Assembly (NCBI GenBank): GCA_019693395.1 | Contig: JAAMXP010002002.1 | Coordinates: forward strand, 1 to 33,103 | Source: Ettlia oleoabundans | Lineage: Eukaryota > Chlorophyta > Chlorophyceae > Chlamydomonadales | Reading direction: 5' to 3' | DNA: 33,103 nucleotides | Shown here: one piece after another, positions 9,871-21,166 of the stretch | Position numbering within the stretch: position 1 is the first letter of the stretch | Layout: each line of letters begins with the position of its first letter | Position numbers and translations under genes: made by a program | The notes under the pieces: generated by a model | The model's database searches: none | What the model saw: the letters and a program-made list of their open reading frames with translations, nothing else | What the model was told of the DNA's origin: nothing

Positions 9871-11042
9871 GAAGAGCAAATATTTGTGGTCATCAAGTGA
9901 AGGCCGCGCACAAAAGGCCGCGCACGAGTGACAAGCCAGCCTTGGGTATCTGGAGCCCTGCACAGCCAAACAGGGCCAGCCGAGTTGGAATAATGAACAG
10001 GACATGATGTGAATGACAGGCAGCAGATAGATCGCCATATTTACAAGTGTGACGACTGGCAGGGCAGGCCGGTGCAGTGAACCTGCAGGCGGCTGCTTGC
10101 AGCAGCTCACGCTGGAGCAGCCCCACCATGCCGTGTGTGCTGTACGCAACTTATGGGCCAGCGAGCCACCAGGCCTGAGGGCCGTCCTCGTTGGTATGGA
10201 AGTGTTGCGAGTTGTGAATTGAACAGTTGAAAATTCAAGAGCCCTGAGGTAAAGGATCTGCTGCAGCAAGGAGCCAGCACAGCTCACCTGCTTGCCAAAG
10301 ATGGGGCCGTCTGCCATCAGCATACTATAAGTCCAAGTTCTGGATGCACTGAGAACATGGGGTGCAGATATGAAAGGCATGTCAGTCAGCACCTCTACTG
10401 GCAGGTTGCACTAAATTGCCTGTTGAGCCATGGTGGTGTGTGCAGGTGGAAGGGAATGTGTGAGGCTTAACTTCAGGGCGGGTCAGCCGGCACGCAGCTG
10501 CTGTGAACAACTACGGCCATCACCCCCTGAATAGGGGCCCCTTCTGGTTTCCCGTGACTTGAGTGACCCTGCCCAGGTGTGCCCCTCAGGCAAGGGCTGG
10601 ATGCCCGGGTTGACAGTGCAGCAGCAGGGCAGGTGGCGCAGCAGGCGCCTACAATGCAGATGGTGCATGCACGAGTGCTAGCCCACGGAGCGGCAGGAAG
10701 CTCGCCGCGCACAGAGGGGTATTGTCAAAGCGCTCAATCACTAAGCGGAAAAGAACCGTCATTCAGGAAGTCCGTTTGCATATGGTCCTATCATAGCGCC
10801 AGGAGGGTGCAGGCCGCGGGATTGCTGTGCATGCGCCTGTGCACACTTACCATTTGCCACGCCAGTGAGCGAAGCGGGGTTCGGGTTGCACCGAGGGAAT
10901 GCATGCATGCCTCTTCCAGCACCACCGGAGTTGAGTGGTTTACGACCAGCACATGGTTGTCATCGTCGTAACAATATGTTGAAGCGCGAACAGCAAGTCC
11001 GCTCGGCCGAGTGTCGCAGCCTGGCACACGCAGTACACCCAT
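9871..11042 (-). other. Unresolved minus-strand locus with coding-like fragments
   Basis: I could not build one gene model here, but several pieces look exonic. An ATG at 11042 opens a 64-codon frame ending at a consensus donor (AAATG|GTAAGT, 10851). In another frame the same donor joins an acceptor near 10743 (CGCTTAG) to give GVANVIERFDNTPLCAASFL, starting from an internal ATG. Around 10413-10288 a frame reads EVLTDMPFISAPHVLSAS and then MLMADGPIFGKQ, ending in a perfect CAG|GTGAGC donor. Around 10130 a frame reads GMVGLLQRELLQAAAC. No domain is recognisable, and the phases of the downstream pieces do not fit each other. Possible explanations are a fast-evolving multi-exon gene, alternative splicing, or a decaying gene. 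It is divergent from VTE2, with 202 bases between the ATG at 11042 and the VTE2 ATG. Confidence 0.3.
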
Positions 11043-11244
11043 CAGACGCAGTACAAGCTTGGCCCCATAACGTTACAGTGATTTACAGGGGCGGATCAGG
11101 ACTCCTGTGGTAGCCACTGCCAACCGCAAACCGACATCCATATTTTGGGTTGCCCGATCACCGCCCCGCGATCAAGTTTTGCGGCTGGCAGCTTCTCAGC
11201 CGCCCAGTAATGCCTGGCTCTCACATCAGGTAAAGATATTCGCA

Positions 11245-13588
11245 ATGCCGCTGCACAGCCGATTGGGGCCGTGGCTCATCAAGCCCTGCTGCTGGTGCAG
11301 TTGCCTAGAAGGGACGCAAGGCTTGGGCGGAGGCTCATGGTTACGTTCTACGCAGCGATCAGGATGCCCAGGTGCGCTCTACCTTGCGCCATTCGGCACA
11401 GCGACCACCACCGCCGGTGTGCCGCTGACTAGACAGCCGCCACTCGTTTATTCCTCAACGGTCTGGTGTCAACAGTGGCTGCCAGATGTGAGCCCTGCAG
11501 GTCCTTGGGCCGCATCCCATGCATACATCCGCAACTGGAGATTTGTAGCAAATATGCGGCCTGTGCAACAGCACACCCAGCGGCAGCAGCAACCACTGCA
11601 ACAGCAGCAGCAACAGCAGTCGTGGACGCTTGGCCGAAGCCATCGGCGTCAGCGGCAGCGGCCCAGGGCAGCGGCAGACAATGTAGGCGCAGCCACCAGC
11701 ACTGAAACCAGTAGCGAAATGTCTATTGGCTCGGTGTCGGCAGCAGCAGCTGGTGGCTTGCAGGCGCGGCTAGCGGGCATTGCTGCTTGGCTGGATGCTT
11801 TCTGTCGCTTCACTCGGCCGCACACCATGCTGGGCACCGCGGTCAGCGTGTGCAGCGTGTCCGCGCTAGCCTTGGGCCCTGAGTATCTGGCCAGCACAGC
11901 GCTGCAAGCTGTCCTCCAGGCACTCTCCTCCGCGCTGTTGATGAACATCTGCATTGTGGGCATCAACCAGGTGAGGTGTTGGACTGTGGGGTCTATCTGG
12001 GACCTGCGGCCGTAAGGGGTAGCAAGGGTTGGAATCAACAAGCAATCGTTGCAATCGCAACAGCATACAACTTGGCACACAATTACAGCAAACGTTGATG
12101 GCAAGCATGTCATGGACCTGTAACTGGAACTGTGACACCGTGATTCAAGCCAAGCCCTCGGGCATTGCGTCTTAGCCGTCCATTTTTGCTGCCTGGTCAC
12201 ACAGTTGATTTCCAACTACCGCTGAATCTTTGTTTGATTGCCCTTGCAAATGTTAATGTTTGTAGCTTTCCGACATTGAAATTGACCGCGTCAACAAGCC
12301 CTACCTCCCCCTGGCAGCCGGCGACTTCTCGGTAGCTACCGGTCGCGCAATTGTGGCAGCCACGGGCGCTGCCTCCCTGGCAATCGGCCTGGCCAGCGGT
12401 TCACAGCCGCTGCTTGCCACACTAGGCGGGAGCCTGCTGTTGGGCATAGCCTACTCCACAGACTTGCCGCTGCTGAGGTGGAAGCGCAGCCCCGTGCTGG
12501 CGGCTGCATGCATCCTGGCTGTCAGGTGATAGGGAGAGCTTGTTACCTGTGCGGGGAGCCGCCAGATGGCAGTTGCGGTGTATGGCTGCCAGTTGGTGTT
12601 GTCCCTTGTTCCGTCTGCTGCTTGCACCATCCTGACAACAAAGCTAATTTGCTGAGTGCAAGCCGGTCTAGGCACGCTACTTTCCACACACACACACACA
12701 CACACCCGCGCCCCGTTGGATGCCTGGCACACAACACATGTGCTTCCGCTGCTGCCTGTCCCTGCAGGGCGGTGCTGGTGCAGCTTGGCTTCTTTTTCCA
12801 CATGCAGCTGGCGCTGGGGTCGCCCTCTCCGGCCATCACCCGCCCAATCGCGTTTGCCACGGCCTTCATGCTGCTCTTCTCAATCGTCATTGCCCTTTTC
12901 AAAGACATCCCGGACATTGCGGGGGATAAAAAGGTGGGGTTTGAATTGGCAGTTTGGTGTCAATGAGTTGCATGCACGCGTGGGGAAGCGTGGGCTCAAT
13001 GCAAGTCTGGTCTTTAGGCCCCCTCACTTCGAGAATGCCTGCCTGATTGCTGTCGTTCAGGGAGGGGTGCGCACTCTGAGCGTGCGACTGGGGCCCGAGC
13101 GCGTGTTCTGGGTGTGCATAGCCATTTTGGAGGCGGCATATGCGGGTGAGCGGGCCCGCGTGTTTGGCACGTAGGAGCCTCTTCAGTTCCTCTGCTGTAA
13201 CAACGCACTGTAGGCGCTGCCAGTTTCTTGGCATCACTAGCAGCTGACAAACTGGCGTGTGGAAAGTAATTGCGGGCTATTGGCAGGCACGCAGGTGCCT
13301 TTTGTGCCCAGCTCCTTATTGCCATGTTTTCCATGTCCAACCAGCACTGGTAAGCTCGCCCAACTACCATTCCTTCCACTGTTTGCAGGCGCCATTGCTG
13401 TGGGGCTGCAGTCTGAGCTGTTGTGGAGCCGGGTAGCCACCACGGTGGCGCACGCGGCTTTGGGAGCGCTGCTGTTCACGCGTGCGCAGCGTACCGACCT
13501 GAGCAGCCCGCGGGACATTAGCAAGGCCTACATGTTTTCATGGGGCCTCTTCTATGTGGAATATCTGCTGCTGCCCCTCTTCCGCTGA
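11245..13588 (+). CDS. VTE2: Homogentisate phytyltransferase (VTE2-type), plastid
   Basis: Five exons: 11245-11970, 12266-12525, 12768-12933, 13061-13145 and 13389-13588, giving 478 aa. This UbiA-superfamily membrane enzyme prenylates homogentisate, the committed step of tocopherol synthesis in the chloroplast envelope. The first Asp-rich motif is NQ-LSDIEID (241-249), followed by [15 protein letters not shown]. The second is KDIPDIAGD (374-382). Both bind Mg-prenyl diphosphate. The N-side signature [14 protein letters not shown] and the segment [12 protein letters not shown] favour the phytyltransferase (VTE2-1) over the solanesyltransferase branch, where RPHTIRGTA is usual. The end, [12 protein letters not shown], is typical. 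Several hydrophobic helices are evident. The first ~195 residues are a long, low-complexity leader with a poly-Gln tract, longer than usual transit peptides. Translation might instead start at the in-frame ATG at 11554. Phytyl versus other prenyl specificity is inferred. Confidence 0.93.
11578..11619 (+). repeat. CAG/CAA repeat encoding poly-Gln in the VTE2 leader
   Basis: An imperfect CAG/CAA trinucleotide run encodes a Gln-rich stretch ending in seven consecutive Gln, inside the predicted plastid-targeting region. It is likely length-variable and of no catalytic importance. Confidence 0.8.
12685..12706. repeat. CA dinucleotide microsatellite in VTE2 intron 2
   Basis: About ten CA units lie within the intron between exons 2 and 3 of VTE2. 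It could serve as a polymorphic marker; no function is implied. Confidence 0.85.
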
Positions 13589-14336
13589 GAGGGAAGTGCG
13601 AAGCTTGAGCAGGCGCCTAAGTCTGCTGCAGCTGCTGCTTCTGTTAAGATTTTGCTGCCTGTGCTTCGCCAGGGTCCCCGTCCGTCACAGTCAGATCCCA
13701 TGCGCCACGCCTGGACATATTGCTGCCGCTGCCTCACGACAATTCCATCCAGCACTGATCGTACATGCAGCTGCATGCTAGTAGGCCGACATCCTGCGTG
13801 ATGTGCAGGCGGCTCGAGTATTTTCCGACGTTCATACAGCAGCCTCAGCTCGTTGCTTGTTTTCCCCGCACTTTTGCCCGCTTTCGCTCCTGGCCGGCCC
13901 TAGTGCGGAGCGCAGCCCCCCATTGCCCGCTCTGCAGGTTTGCGATGTGGCTTGTATGCGAGCCTTGCAAATTTCTTCCTGTAAACTGCTGCGCTGATCT
14001 GTCCCTGTCCATTTACTGATCTTTCTGTCCATTGGTTGATAATTTTTGCGATGCGTTGATACACTCTGTCTCAGGTTGCCCATAATTAACTCAGTAATGG
14101 TAGTGGTCAGAAAAACAGGGGGCAAGAATTCGCAGCACAGTGCTCAGCTGCCAATGATGGGGCTGAGGGAGGGCGCACGGGAACAAGCATGTCAGGCAGT
14201 ACAAGGACAGATGGCATCAAACAGGACACTCTGGCACGCCAGCAGTGTGTGCAGGGCTGGCAAAATGCATTGGTTGAAAAGAACAATGTGCAATAGAAAT
14301 CGAGGGAAAGGTGAGAAAGGGGTGCTTCGTGCATCA
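13589..14336. other. Convergent 3' region between VTE2 and the GDT1 transporter
   Basis: No gene is supported here. A plus-strand TGTAA at 13980-13984 could end the VTE2 transcript, implying a 3' UTR near 400 bases. Short open frames on both strands are low complexity. I see no RNA gene or transposon end. Confidence 0.45.
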
Positions 14337-16798
14337 TTATTGCACCCCAGCCCCAGTTGCAATGTCGTAGATGGAGGCCGCAGCAAACACCTGCAATCAA
14401 AATGAAGCAGAGGCAACTGGGAACTGGGCGTGGTTGCACCAAATGTACAGGGACGGCACACACGCCAGGATGAGAGCACGTCGACTAACAGAGTGGGCCA
14501 GCCTTGCACGTGCTGCATGCCCCCCCGTCACTCATCCTCTACTCCCATCACGAGCGTTGCCCGCCGCAACCAGAAGCTGTGACGTGTGGAGGCGGTGTTC
14601 TTCCCGTTGGGGTACCACCACCACCACCCAAAGCAGCTGCAGGGCCCGTCAGCTCACCAGGAAGAGGGAGCCGCCCACGTACTGCACCACCCGCTCGTCC
14701 AGGTATTTCCCTAAGAAGCTGCCGCCAAGCACAGCAATGACGGTGGCAATGGCGTGCCCCGCAATTGCGCCCAGCACCACACCTGCGGCAGACACAGGCA
14801 GGCCACAGCGCTCTTTGTGATTGGATCGGCTGCCGGATGGTTTGCAAAATCAGCTGGACAATACAAGAAGCAGCGGCAAACGCAGCAGCAGTGTGGACAG
14901 GTGTGCCAGCAATGACATCCCAGCTTGATTGCCCAGGTGCCGACAGGAAGTCACAGTGACAGTCGGACTGCGCACCAACAGGGGAGGAGGCGGCAGCCAG
15001 AGCAATAGTGGCCAGGAATGACTTGTCGCCCCACTCGGCGGCAAACACAAGCGTGAAGGTACTGGCTGCCATGCTGAGGGCGGCGGCACCTGCACATAAG
15101 AAAGGAGGGGAGGGGGGGAATCCGCCTGAAATTCTCGATAGCTGATGGACCCCGATAAACGACTGGATGCACCACAATATCAATGTCAGTCAGCATGGGA
15201 ACATGCATGGATGTGCCAGCTGCAGCAAGCACCAGGGGGGTGTTTGGACCATCCGTACAGTCAGACAGCCTGCACAGCCAGCATGCATGCCAGTACTGTT
15301 TACTTTCCAATCGATTATTCAAGAGCCCCAAAGTGTTTGCCTCCCTGACAGCGTCCTTACTGTGTTGCTGTATTGCTCATCCAGTGTTGGAAAAACCACC
15401 ACCACCTCCCTCTATCACACATCCACAAACAACACTCTAAGCGATGCTTCTTGCACCTCTTGTGCAGTGCATCCCATCCACCCTCACCACTGCCAAATGC
15501 ATCCACCGCCTCCTGGGCCTCCTCCTTCTCCTCAGCCGCCTTGCTGTCGGCATTGGCGGCGCTGCGCAGCGTCTGCACCCCGAACCAGATTAGCAGCGCC
15601 ACTGCCAGCAGGTCGTCAAGGGGCAGGCCAGCGTTGGGCACAACCTGCCGGGACAACATGGGATAATGGGAGGGAGGGAGTGTTGGAGGAGGAGCAGCCA
15701 GGGCAAGGGTTCAGATCAAGGGATACAGGCAAGTAACGGGACCAATGGGTCGACGTTCATGCGTCCTTTCATGCTCTGATCTGACGCTCTGGTGAGGTGT
15801 CGCAGCACATGAGTTGATTTACACAGGACAAGTAGAGGGAGCAGCCATCTCCGTAGATTCACCACCCACATCCGTTTCATACTGCCCGCGCACATTGACC
15901 ATCCATCCAGATGCCCCTCCACCCCTCCCGCGGCAGCCGCACCCACCTCGTCCAGCAAGTGCAGGACCCTGCCCAGCCCCACTGATATCACAGTCATCAC
16001 CGCCAGCGCCCCAAAGGTGCCCCCAAACACCAAACCTCGCGGCTGCTGCAGTGCCAGCAGCAGTGCGATAAAGAAAGTTTTGTCACCAATCTCAGAGAAG
16101 AAGATGAGCAGCAGGGCCTGGATGAAGCCCTCCCTGCAGTACAGATGGTGCGTAGGGCAGTACATGAGCGCAGAGCAGGAGGATGGCGCATGGCACGGCC
16201 ACGGTATACTATAGGATTACACATCATGGGAAGGAGGAAGATGGCGAAGCAAGGTGCAAGTTGGAGATGACAGGGCAGAAGTTGGCAGGGAGGTGCTAAA
16301 GCAAAGGGGCGATGACAGGGTGCAATCACCCCGGTTGAAAGCCAAGGCGTAGCATTTCCATGGCGCTGCCATTTGTTGGCTGATGAATTTGCAGAGGAAA
16401 GGGTGCACACACCTGAGGGGGTCATCTCCCACCAAGCCAGGAATGAACGCGCCTGCTTGCCCGCTGCTGAACAGCTCGAAAGCGGAAGCGGGGCCAGCTG
16501 CAGCCAGCAGGCTGCCCAAGGCGAGGGCCACTGCCGCACAGGTTGCTGCATAACTGGAAGGCTGCGGAGCTGTGGGTTCTCGCAAATTGGTCTGCAGACC
16601 TTGCAGCAGCCCCTTCCCGGCTAGCTGCAGCTGGGCCGGCACCAAGGGTGCCGCTGCTCGTTGCTGCCGCCTATGCTGCCCGCCTGGCAGCGTGGGCGGG
16701 GTTCCCGTTGGCGACGCCTTGGGCTGGATTTGAAACCGGCTGGGTCGGCCTAGCCCGTAGACTGTGTACCGACACTGCTGCGCCACGCTTCCTGCCAT
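14337..16798 (-). CDS. GDT1/UPF0016-family Mn2+/Ca2+ transporter, plastid (PAM71/CMT1-like)
   Basis: Six exons: 16798-16413, 16133-15947, 15644-15488, 15089-14976, 14782-14658 and 14390-14337, giving 340 aa. The two GDT1 signatures E-x-G-D-K-[ST] are present: SEIGDKTFF (E143-T148) and AEWGDKSFL (E262-S267), each at the start of a three-helix repeat. A charged Glu-rich cytosolic-type loop ([19 protein letters not shown]) separates the repeats, as in the family. About 100 N-terminal residues rich in Gln, Ala, Pro and Arg, followed by a hydrophobic stretch ending PASAFEL, suggest plastid targeting. Plant and algal relatives move Mn2+ across the envelope (CMT1) or thylakoid membrane (PAM71, CGLD1 in Chlamydomonas) to supply photosystem II; which paralogue this is cannot be told. 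The last exon is only 54 bases but completes the conserved GGSLFLV-FAAAS end. It is divergent from PSRP-3 across 275 bases. Confidence 0.94.
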
Positions 16799-17073
16799 TT
16801 TGGGCAAGCTCCTCAGCAGGGCCTCAAAGTTAAGACGAAGGCGTTCCCCACGCCCAGCGCCGCTTCTGATGGGCTACCACCTGTGCACAGAGGCTTTTAA
16901 CCAATGCAAGGCGTGAAATGAGCGGACAAGGAGGCCACATTTCCCTGGGTCTGGCCAGCTAGGCACCACACCCCCACCCACATGGGTCCAATAAAAGAGG
17001 CGCATTGCCACACCCAGCGGCATCTCCGTTTAAGTAGACTACTTTCGCATACATTGATAACGCGGCAAGCAAT
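16799..17073. promoter_or_regulatory. Divergent promoter between the GDT1 transporter and PSRP-3
   Basis: Only 275 bases separate the two start codons. On the PSRP-3 side an AATAAAAG sequence at 16990-16997, about 80 bases before the ATG, is the best TATA-like candidate. Both products are predicted plastid proteins, so shared control is plausible but unproven. Confidence 0.5.
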
Positions 17074-18890
17074 ATGGCTTCCATGGTTGTGGCTCGGGCC
17101 GCCGCTCGGCCAGTGCAGGTGGGTTGAAGCTGGTGTAATCCTTCATCACGCACGTATATGCTATCAAATGCTAGAGAGTAACGTCCTTTCGGCCCCTGGC
17201 TGCCTTGCAGGCCGCCCGATGCAGCAGCAGGCCGCAGGCCCGGCAGCTAGCCTTCCGGGCGCCGGCACGCGCTTTGTACTTCCACAGCAGGCAGTCCGTC
17301 GTCGCAGCAGCCGCAGAGGTGCGGGACGGCTGGGTCTGGTTTGGGGCGGGGGCACTGGCTGCCACCCCGCGGCGGCGGAAGCGGGCAGCAGGTGGAGTTC
17401 CCTCGACTGGCAGCATGCTTACAAACTCGTTAACTTTACTTGTCTGTTTGCAGACTGAGGAGGCTGAGGAGGTGGTCAGCGAGGAGGAGGAGTATGTGGA
17501 AGAGGAGGTTGCGCCAAGCTCGGTGGGTGCTTGCTGAGCCCGCTCTTGCATCCTCGCCTGCCTGCTCCCTTGTGCGCATGCCCCTATCGTCTCTTGACAC
17601 GAAGCACGGAGCGCACTGCTGCTGCAGTAGCCTTGCAGTGCAGCGTCATGGAAGTTGCATATCATCACCTCCATTCCCAAGCTGTTTTGCCGCACACCCT
17701 TTTGTTTGCATGCAGAGCTTTGCGGAGAAGCTTGCCAAGCTGCAGGCCGCTGAGGGCGTACCGGTGGAGCCCGCCGAGTTCTCCCTCAACTTCCTGTGGC
17801 TGGACAAGAACATTGCGGTGGCAGTTGACCAGGTTTTTGGCCAGGTGTGCATGTCCATCCTATCATGGCTCACGTTGGGCTGGTACAGATCACATTGGGC
17901 TAGTAGTTGTTTATACACAATTTCAGCGACACATACAGCAGTCATTAGGCCCCAAGAAGGTTGTGCGTGAAGCTTGTGCTGGGCACCTTGCAGCATCCAA
18001 TCACACGGTACGACTGTGGTACGACTGTGGGGTGCCAAAAGTACGCCATGTCAGTCAGCCAGGACATGCACCTAGCTGGCCAGCCGGGCTGACTTCTATG
18101 CGGGCAGGTAGCACCCATCCCGCCATTAAGCTTATTGCTCCAGCAGTGTATGAAACCCTGCTAACCCTCTGGCGCCTGCCCTGTGGACTGCGTCTGCTAT
18201 GATGCAGCAGGGCCAGCGCAGCCCCGTGACTGAGTACTTCTTCTGGCCGCGCAAAGATGCCTGGGAGGAGCTGAAGGCCGCGCTGGATGCTCGCAGCTGG
18301 ATTGGCGAACGCGAGAAGGTGCTGCTGCTCAACCAGTGCACAGAGGTGAGCAAGGCAGCTTGGTAAAGTAAAGCAAGTTGCAGGTAAGGGAGTAGGAATG
18401 AGAGAGTAGGGGTTACAGCGGTGCGAGGCTCAGCTTGCTGGGCGAGGGGGACTCTTTTAGTTGCAAGCTGGTGTAGCGCTGACCAAACTAAACTTGCACC
18501 TGCTGCTCTGGTGGAGGCCCTAATGTTGCAGCCGTGCAATACTTTCCTGCATTACTGTCCCAACCACCGTGCTTTTGCTCGCTGTCCCCACCATTCACCC
18601 CACCCACTCACCCCCGCTCTCATTCGCTGTCGACAGGTGATCAACTACTGGCAAGCCGATGCCCGCCCCTCGTTGGAGGAGGCCCGTGCTCGCTTCCCCA
18701 ACTGCAAGTTCCAGGTGAGGCAATCCGGTTGGTTTCTGCATATTTACTTATTTCTGTGCGGCTGCTGGGGCAGGGCCGCTTGCCAAGGTGGGCAGGCTGG
18801 CAGTGATTAGGAGCCTGCACTGCTTTATACATTGCGCCGCAGCCAAGAAAAGTATCTTTCCTGTTGGCTCTGTCCTTGCAGGGTTCATAA
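17074..18890 (+). CDS. PSRP-3: Plastid ribosomal protein PSRP-3 (cS23/Ycf65), nuclear-encoded
   Basis: Seven exons, all phase 0: 17074-17118, 17211-17318, 17454-17522, 17716-17844, 18208-18345, 18637-18714 and 18882-18890, giving 191 aa. The core is NFLWLDKNIAVAVDQ, then SPVTEYFFWPRKDAWEELKA, then LNQCTEVINYWQ and RFPNCKF, the signature of the small-subunit protein PSRP-3 found in plastid and cyanobacterial ribosomes. The first ~50 residues (MASMVVARAAARPVQ and Arg/Ala/Ser-rich sequence) are a transit peptide. An acidic segment (TEEAEEVVSEEEEYVEEEV) follows, as extended algal forms can have. Exon 5 may begin at 18208 or 18211 (tandem CAGCAG acceptor). The final exon is nine bases, coding Gly-Ser-stop after a TCCTTGCAG acceptor; without it, translation would run into intron 6. 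Confidence 0.95.
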
Positions 18891-19274
18891 GCTGGAACCT
18901 GTGCGTGAGTCCTGCCAGCGCAGCATCGGCTTGGCCTGGTCGGCTTGATTAGCCTTTTGCCAGCCTGAACCCAACGGCTTGTGCATGAACAGCTTACTAT
19001 ACTGGCCTTGATTTTCTGCTCACAGTCATTTGTCAATTTATTGCTTGCCTGTCGTTATTTCAGGCGTTTCATGCTAACACACTACCAGTAACAAGTGGAA
19101 ATCAAAGACCTTGGGGCAAGGTACTCTTGGGGCTGCGCAAGACCATTTCGCAAAGCAGCCTGCTGGTGAAGGGTGAGGGTTGGCCTGCAGAGGTCGTGTG
19201 GTCTGAGTGCACACATAGCTTGTTGTTTTAGATAGGGGTGGGGTGGCTGCACCACACCGGTTGGTCAAGGTTAC
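18891..19274. other. Intergenic stretch between PSRP-3 and the esterase gene
   Basis: It should hold the PSRP-3 3' UTR and the upstream part of the esterase promoter. No TGTAA signal and no credible open frame are seen. No RNA gene is evident. Confidence 0.5.
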
Positions 19275-19300
19275 GGTCCAACCTTGGACCTATAAAAAAA
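19275..19300 (+). promoter_or_regulatory. Palindrome plus TATA box of the esterase gene
   Basis: A perfect 7-bp inverted repeat, GGTCCAA (19275-19281) and TTGGACC (19284-19290) with a 2-bp spacer, directly abuts a TATAAAAAAA element at 19291-19300. The TATA element lies about 65 bases before the ATG at 19361. The palindrome is a candidate site for a dimeric transcription factor. Confidence 0.55.
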
Positions 19301-19360
19301 ACTGCTTGTGGTAGGTAGTGAGAGAGAAGCTGGGTGGCTGTTCATTTTGCTGTCTGGTCG

Positions 19361-21166
19361 ATGTACAAGGTGCTATATGCGACCCTCCTGTTCGTACTTT
19401 GCATCACGATGGCAAGGGTGGCATCTCAATCTTTCTCCAATGCCCGCTTCACGGCCAGAGTGCCCCCTGTTGGCACCAAGGTGCAGCAGGCGCCCAGCGG
19501 CAGCAACGGCCAACTTCAGCAGGTAGCAGCGGCCAGCGGCGGCCAGCAGGAGGCCCTTCTTTATGTTCCTGCTAGCTACCACCCGGGTGTGCCGGCACCC
19601 TTCATCCTCACACTGCACGGTGCTGGTGGCAATGCCCACGGTATGTACGAGGTTGGGCGGCCAGTTCTGTCCACTGGGCAAGCAGACCTGTGTGAGAGCA
19701 GTTGGTCACAAGGGCATGTTGTGAGCTGCTTTCCTTCAAACCTGGTGTACTGCACCCAATGCTTTGTCAGTGCCTGCCTGCCCTCCCTGTAGGAGCCCTT
19801 GATTACCTGCTCGGTCACGCCAACGCCTACGGCTGCATTCTGCTCTCGCCAGAGAGCAAGGGCAGCACCTGGGACATGATTCGGGGCGGCTATGGCCCAG
19901 GTATTCACAAGTGAATCTCCCACCGCTGGTTGCGTGCACCAGTGCTGTGGGGCAGCCTTTGCATAACATCAACAGTTTTGGTTTTGAGCTACTTTGTTCA
20001 TGTACTGTTCAGATGCTCAAAATATGTCCCCATCAATCATTGTGCAATGGTTAGTCCACATGTTGTGCAGATGTGGCCTTCATCAACGAAGCACTGAGTA
20101 ACACCTTTCAGCAGGTACTGTAACCCTGCAGCCATGTCCTTTGTGTTTGTCAATATCTGCAACTGTTGCATGATAGCAGGCCAGTTTCCACCCACGGTTG
20201 ATGCCTGCTCTATCATTGCTGTGCCATACACCCCCCGTACACCGCAGTTCAATGTAGACCCAAAGCACATCTGTGCAAGCGGGTTCAGCGACGGCGCCAG
20301 CTATGCTCTCTCAATTGGCCTGGCCAACGGTGACCTCTTCACGCACGTAGCCGCCTTCAGCCCGGTGAACGCTGCTGGCACGCCGCTCAAAGCCTGGGCT
20401 AGCCAGCAGCCAACTGGAGTCCATTGAAAATGCACCCCCTGCACGGCCAACAGAGGTTGTACTGAAACATGGCTTGCAAGTGTTCTTGAGTTTCCAACGA
20501 GCCCAGAAGCCCCTCCTGTTTGTCTGCAGGGCTTCATGCGTCCACCAGTCTCAATGGGTAGGTATCGACCATGCGACCTTGTTGATACCCATACTCCATG
20601 ACCTCTATGCACTGCTTATAAATATACTCACCTCAATCGTCAAAGAATGGCGGTGCTGCTTGTAACCAGTGCAGCTCTGACACTGCTTAAGCTGGTTGCA
20701 ACAAGAATAATGATGCCACCATCCCTCCCTTCGACTATTAGCCTGCAGGCAAGCCCCTGATCTACATATCCCACGGTGTGTACGACCGTGTGCTGAGGAT
20801 TGATTACACCTCCCACCGCCTGGTGCCACATCTGGAGGCATCGGGTTATCAAGTCAAGTACCATGAGTTCAGAGGCCCACATACGGTGGGTTGCCGGCCC
20901 AGTTACACTCTTGTCTTGATAGTGGTCAAGAGCAAGCTCCCAGCATGAGGAGCAGATGATAGCATGTTTGAACTAGCGCTGACAGTGCGAAAACCATTTT
21001 GTTTGCACCATTCACTGCTGGGAGCAATGCTGATTGAATGGCCCAGCAACGCCTGACACTCGGTGTCGGCTTTATGCCGTAGGTGCCATCTGACATTGTC
21101 AAAGAGGCGATGGACTGGTTTGTGGGCAGCCAGAACCTAACGACTGGCCATAGGCCTGAAGAGTGA
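19361..21166 (+). CDS. Secreted alpha/beta-hydrolase, PHB-depolymerase/feruloyl-esterase-like
   Basis: Seven exons: 19361-19640, 19793-19900, 20071-20114, 20248-20364, 20530-20557, 20749-20885 and 21083-21166, giving 265 aa. The N-terminus (MYKVLYATLLFVLCITMARV) is a typical signal peptide. The start is the first ATG after the TATA box. LTLHGAGGN (about 86-94) is the oxyanion-hole strand. The nucleophile elbow is GFSDGAS with Ser158; Asp205 (HGVYDR) and His237 (GPHTVP) complete the triad in the usual order. This arrangement matches the esterase D/poly(3-hydroxybutyrate) depolymerase/feruloyl-esterase group of alpha/beta hydrolases. The 28-base exon 5 is needed to join exons 4 and 6 in frame. 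Substrate is unknown; secreted family members cleave polyesters or plant cell-wall esters. Confidence 0.9.

Noticed and set aside
10579..10971. 130-codon plus-strand frame upstream of VTE2
   Set aside because: No domain and low coding character; the minus strand here has better splice signals.
14658..14790. Plus-strand frames with His/Thr/Pro-rich translations over the GDT1 exons
   Set aside because: These are antisense shadows of the transporter exons, which match a well-known family.
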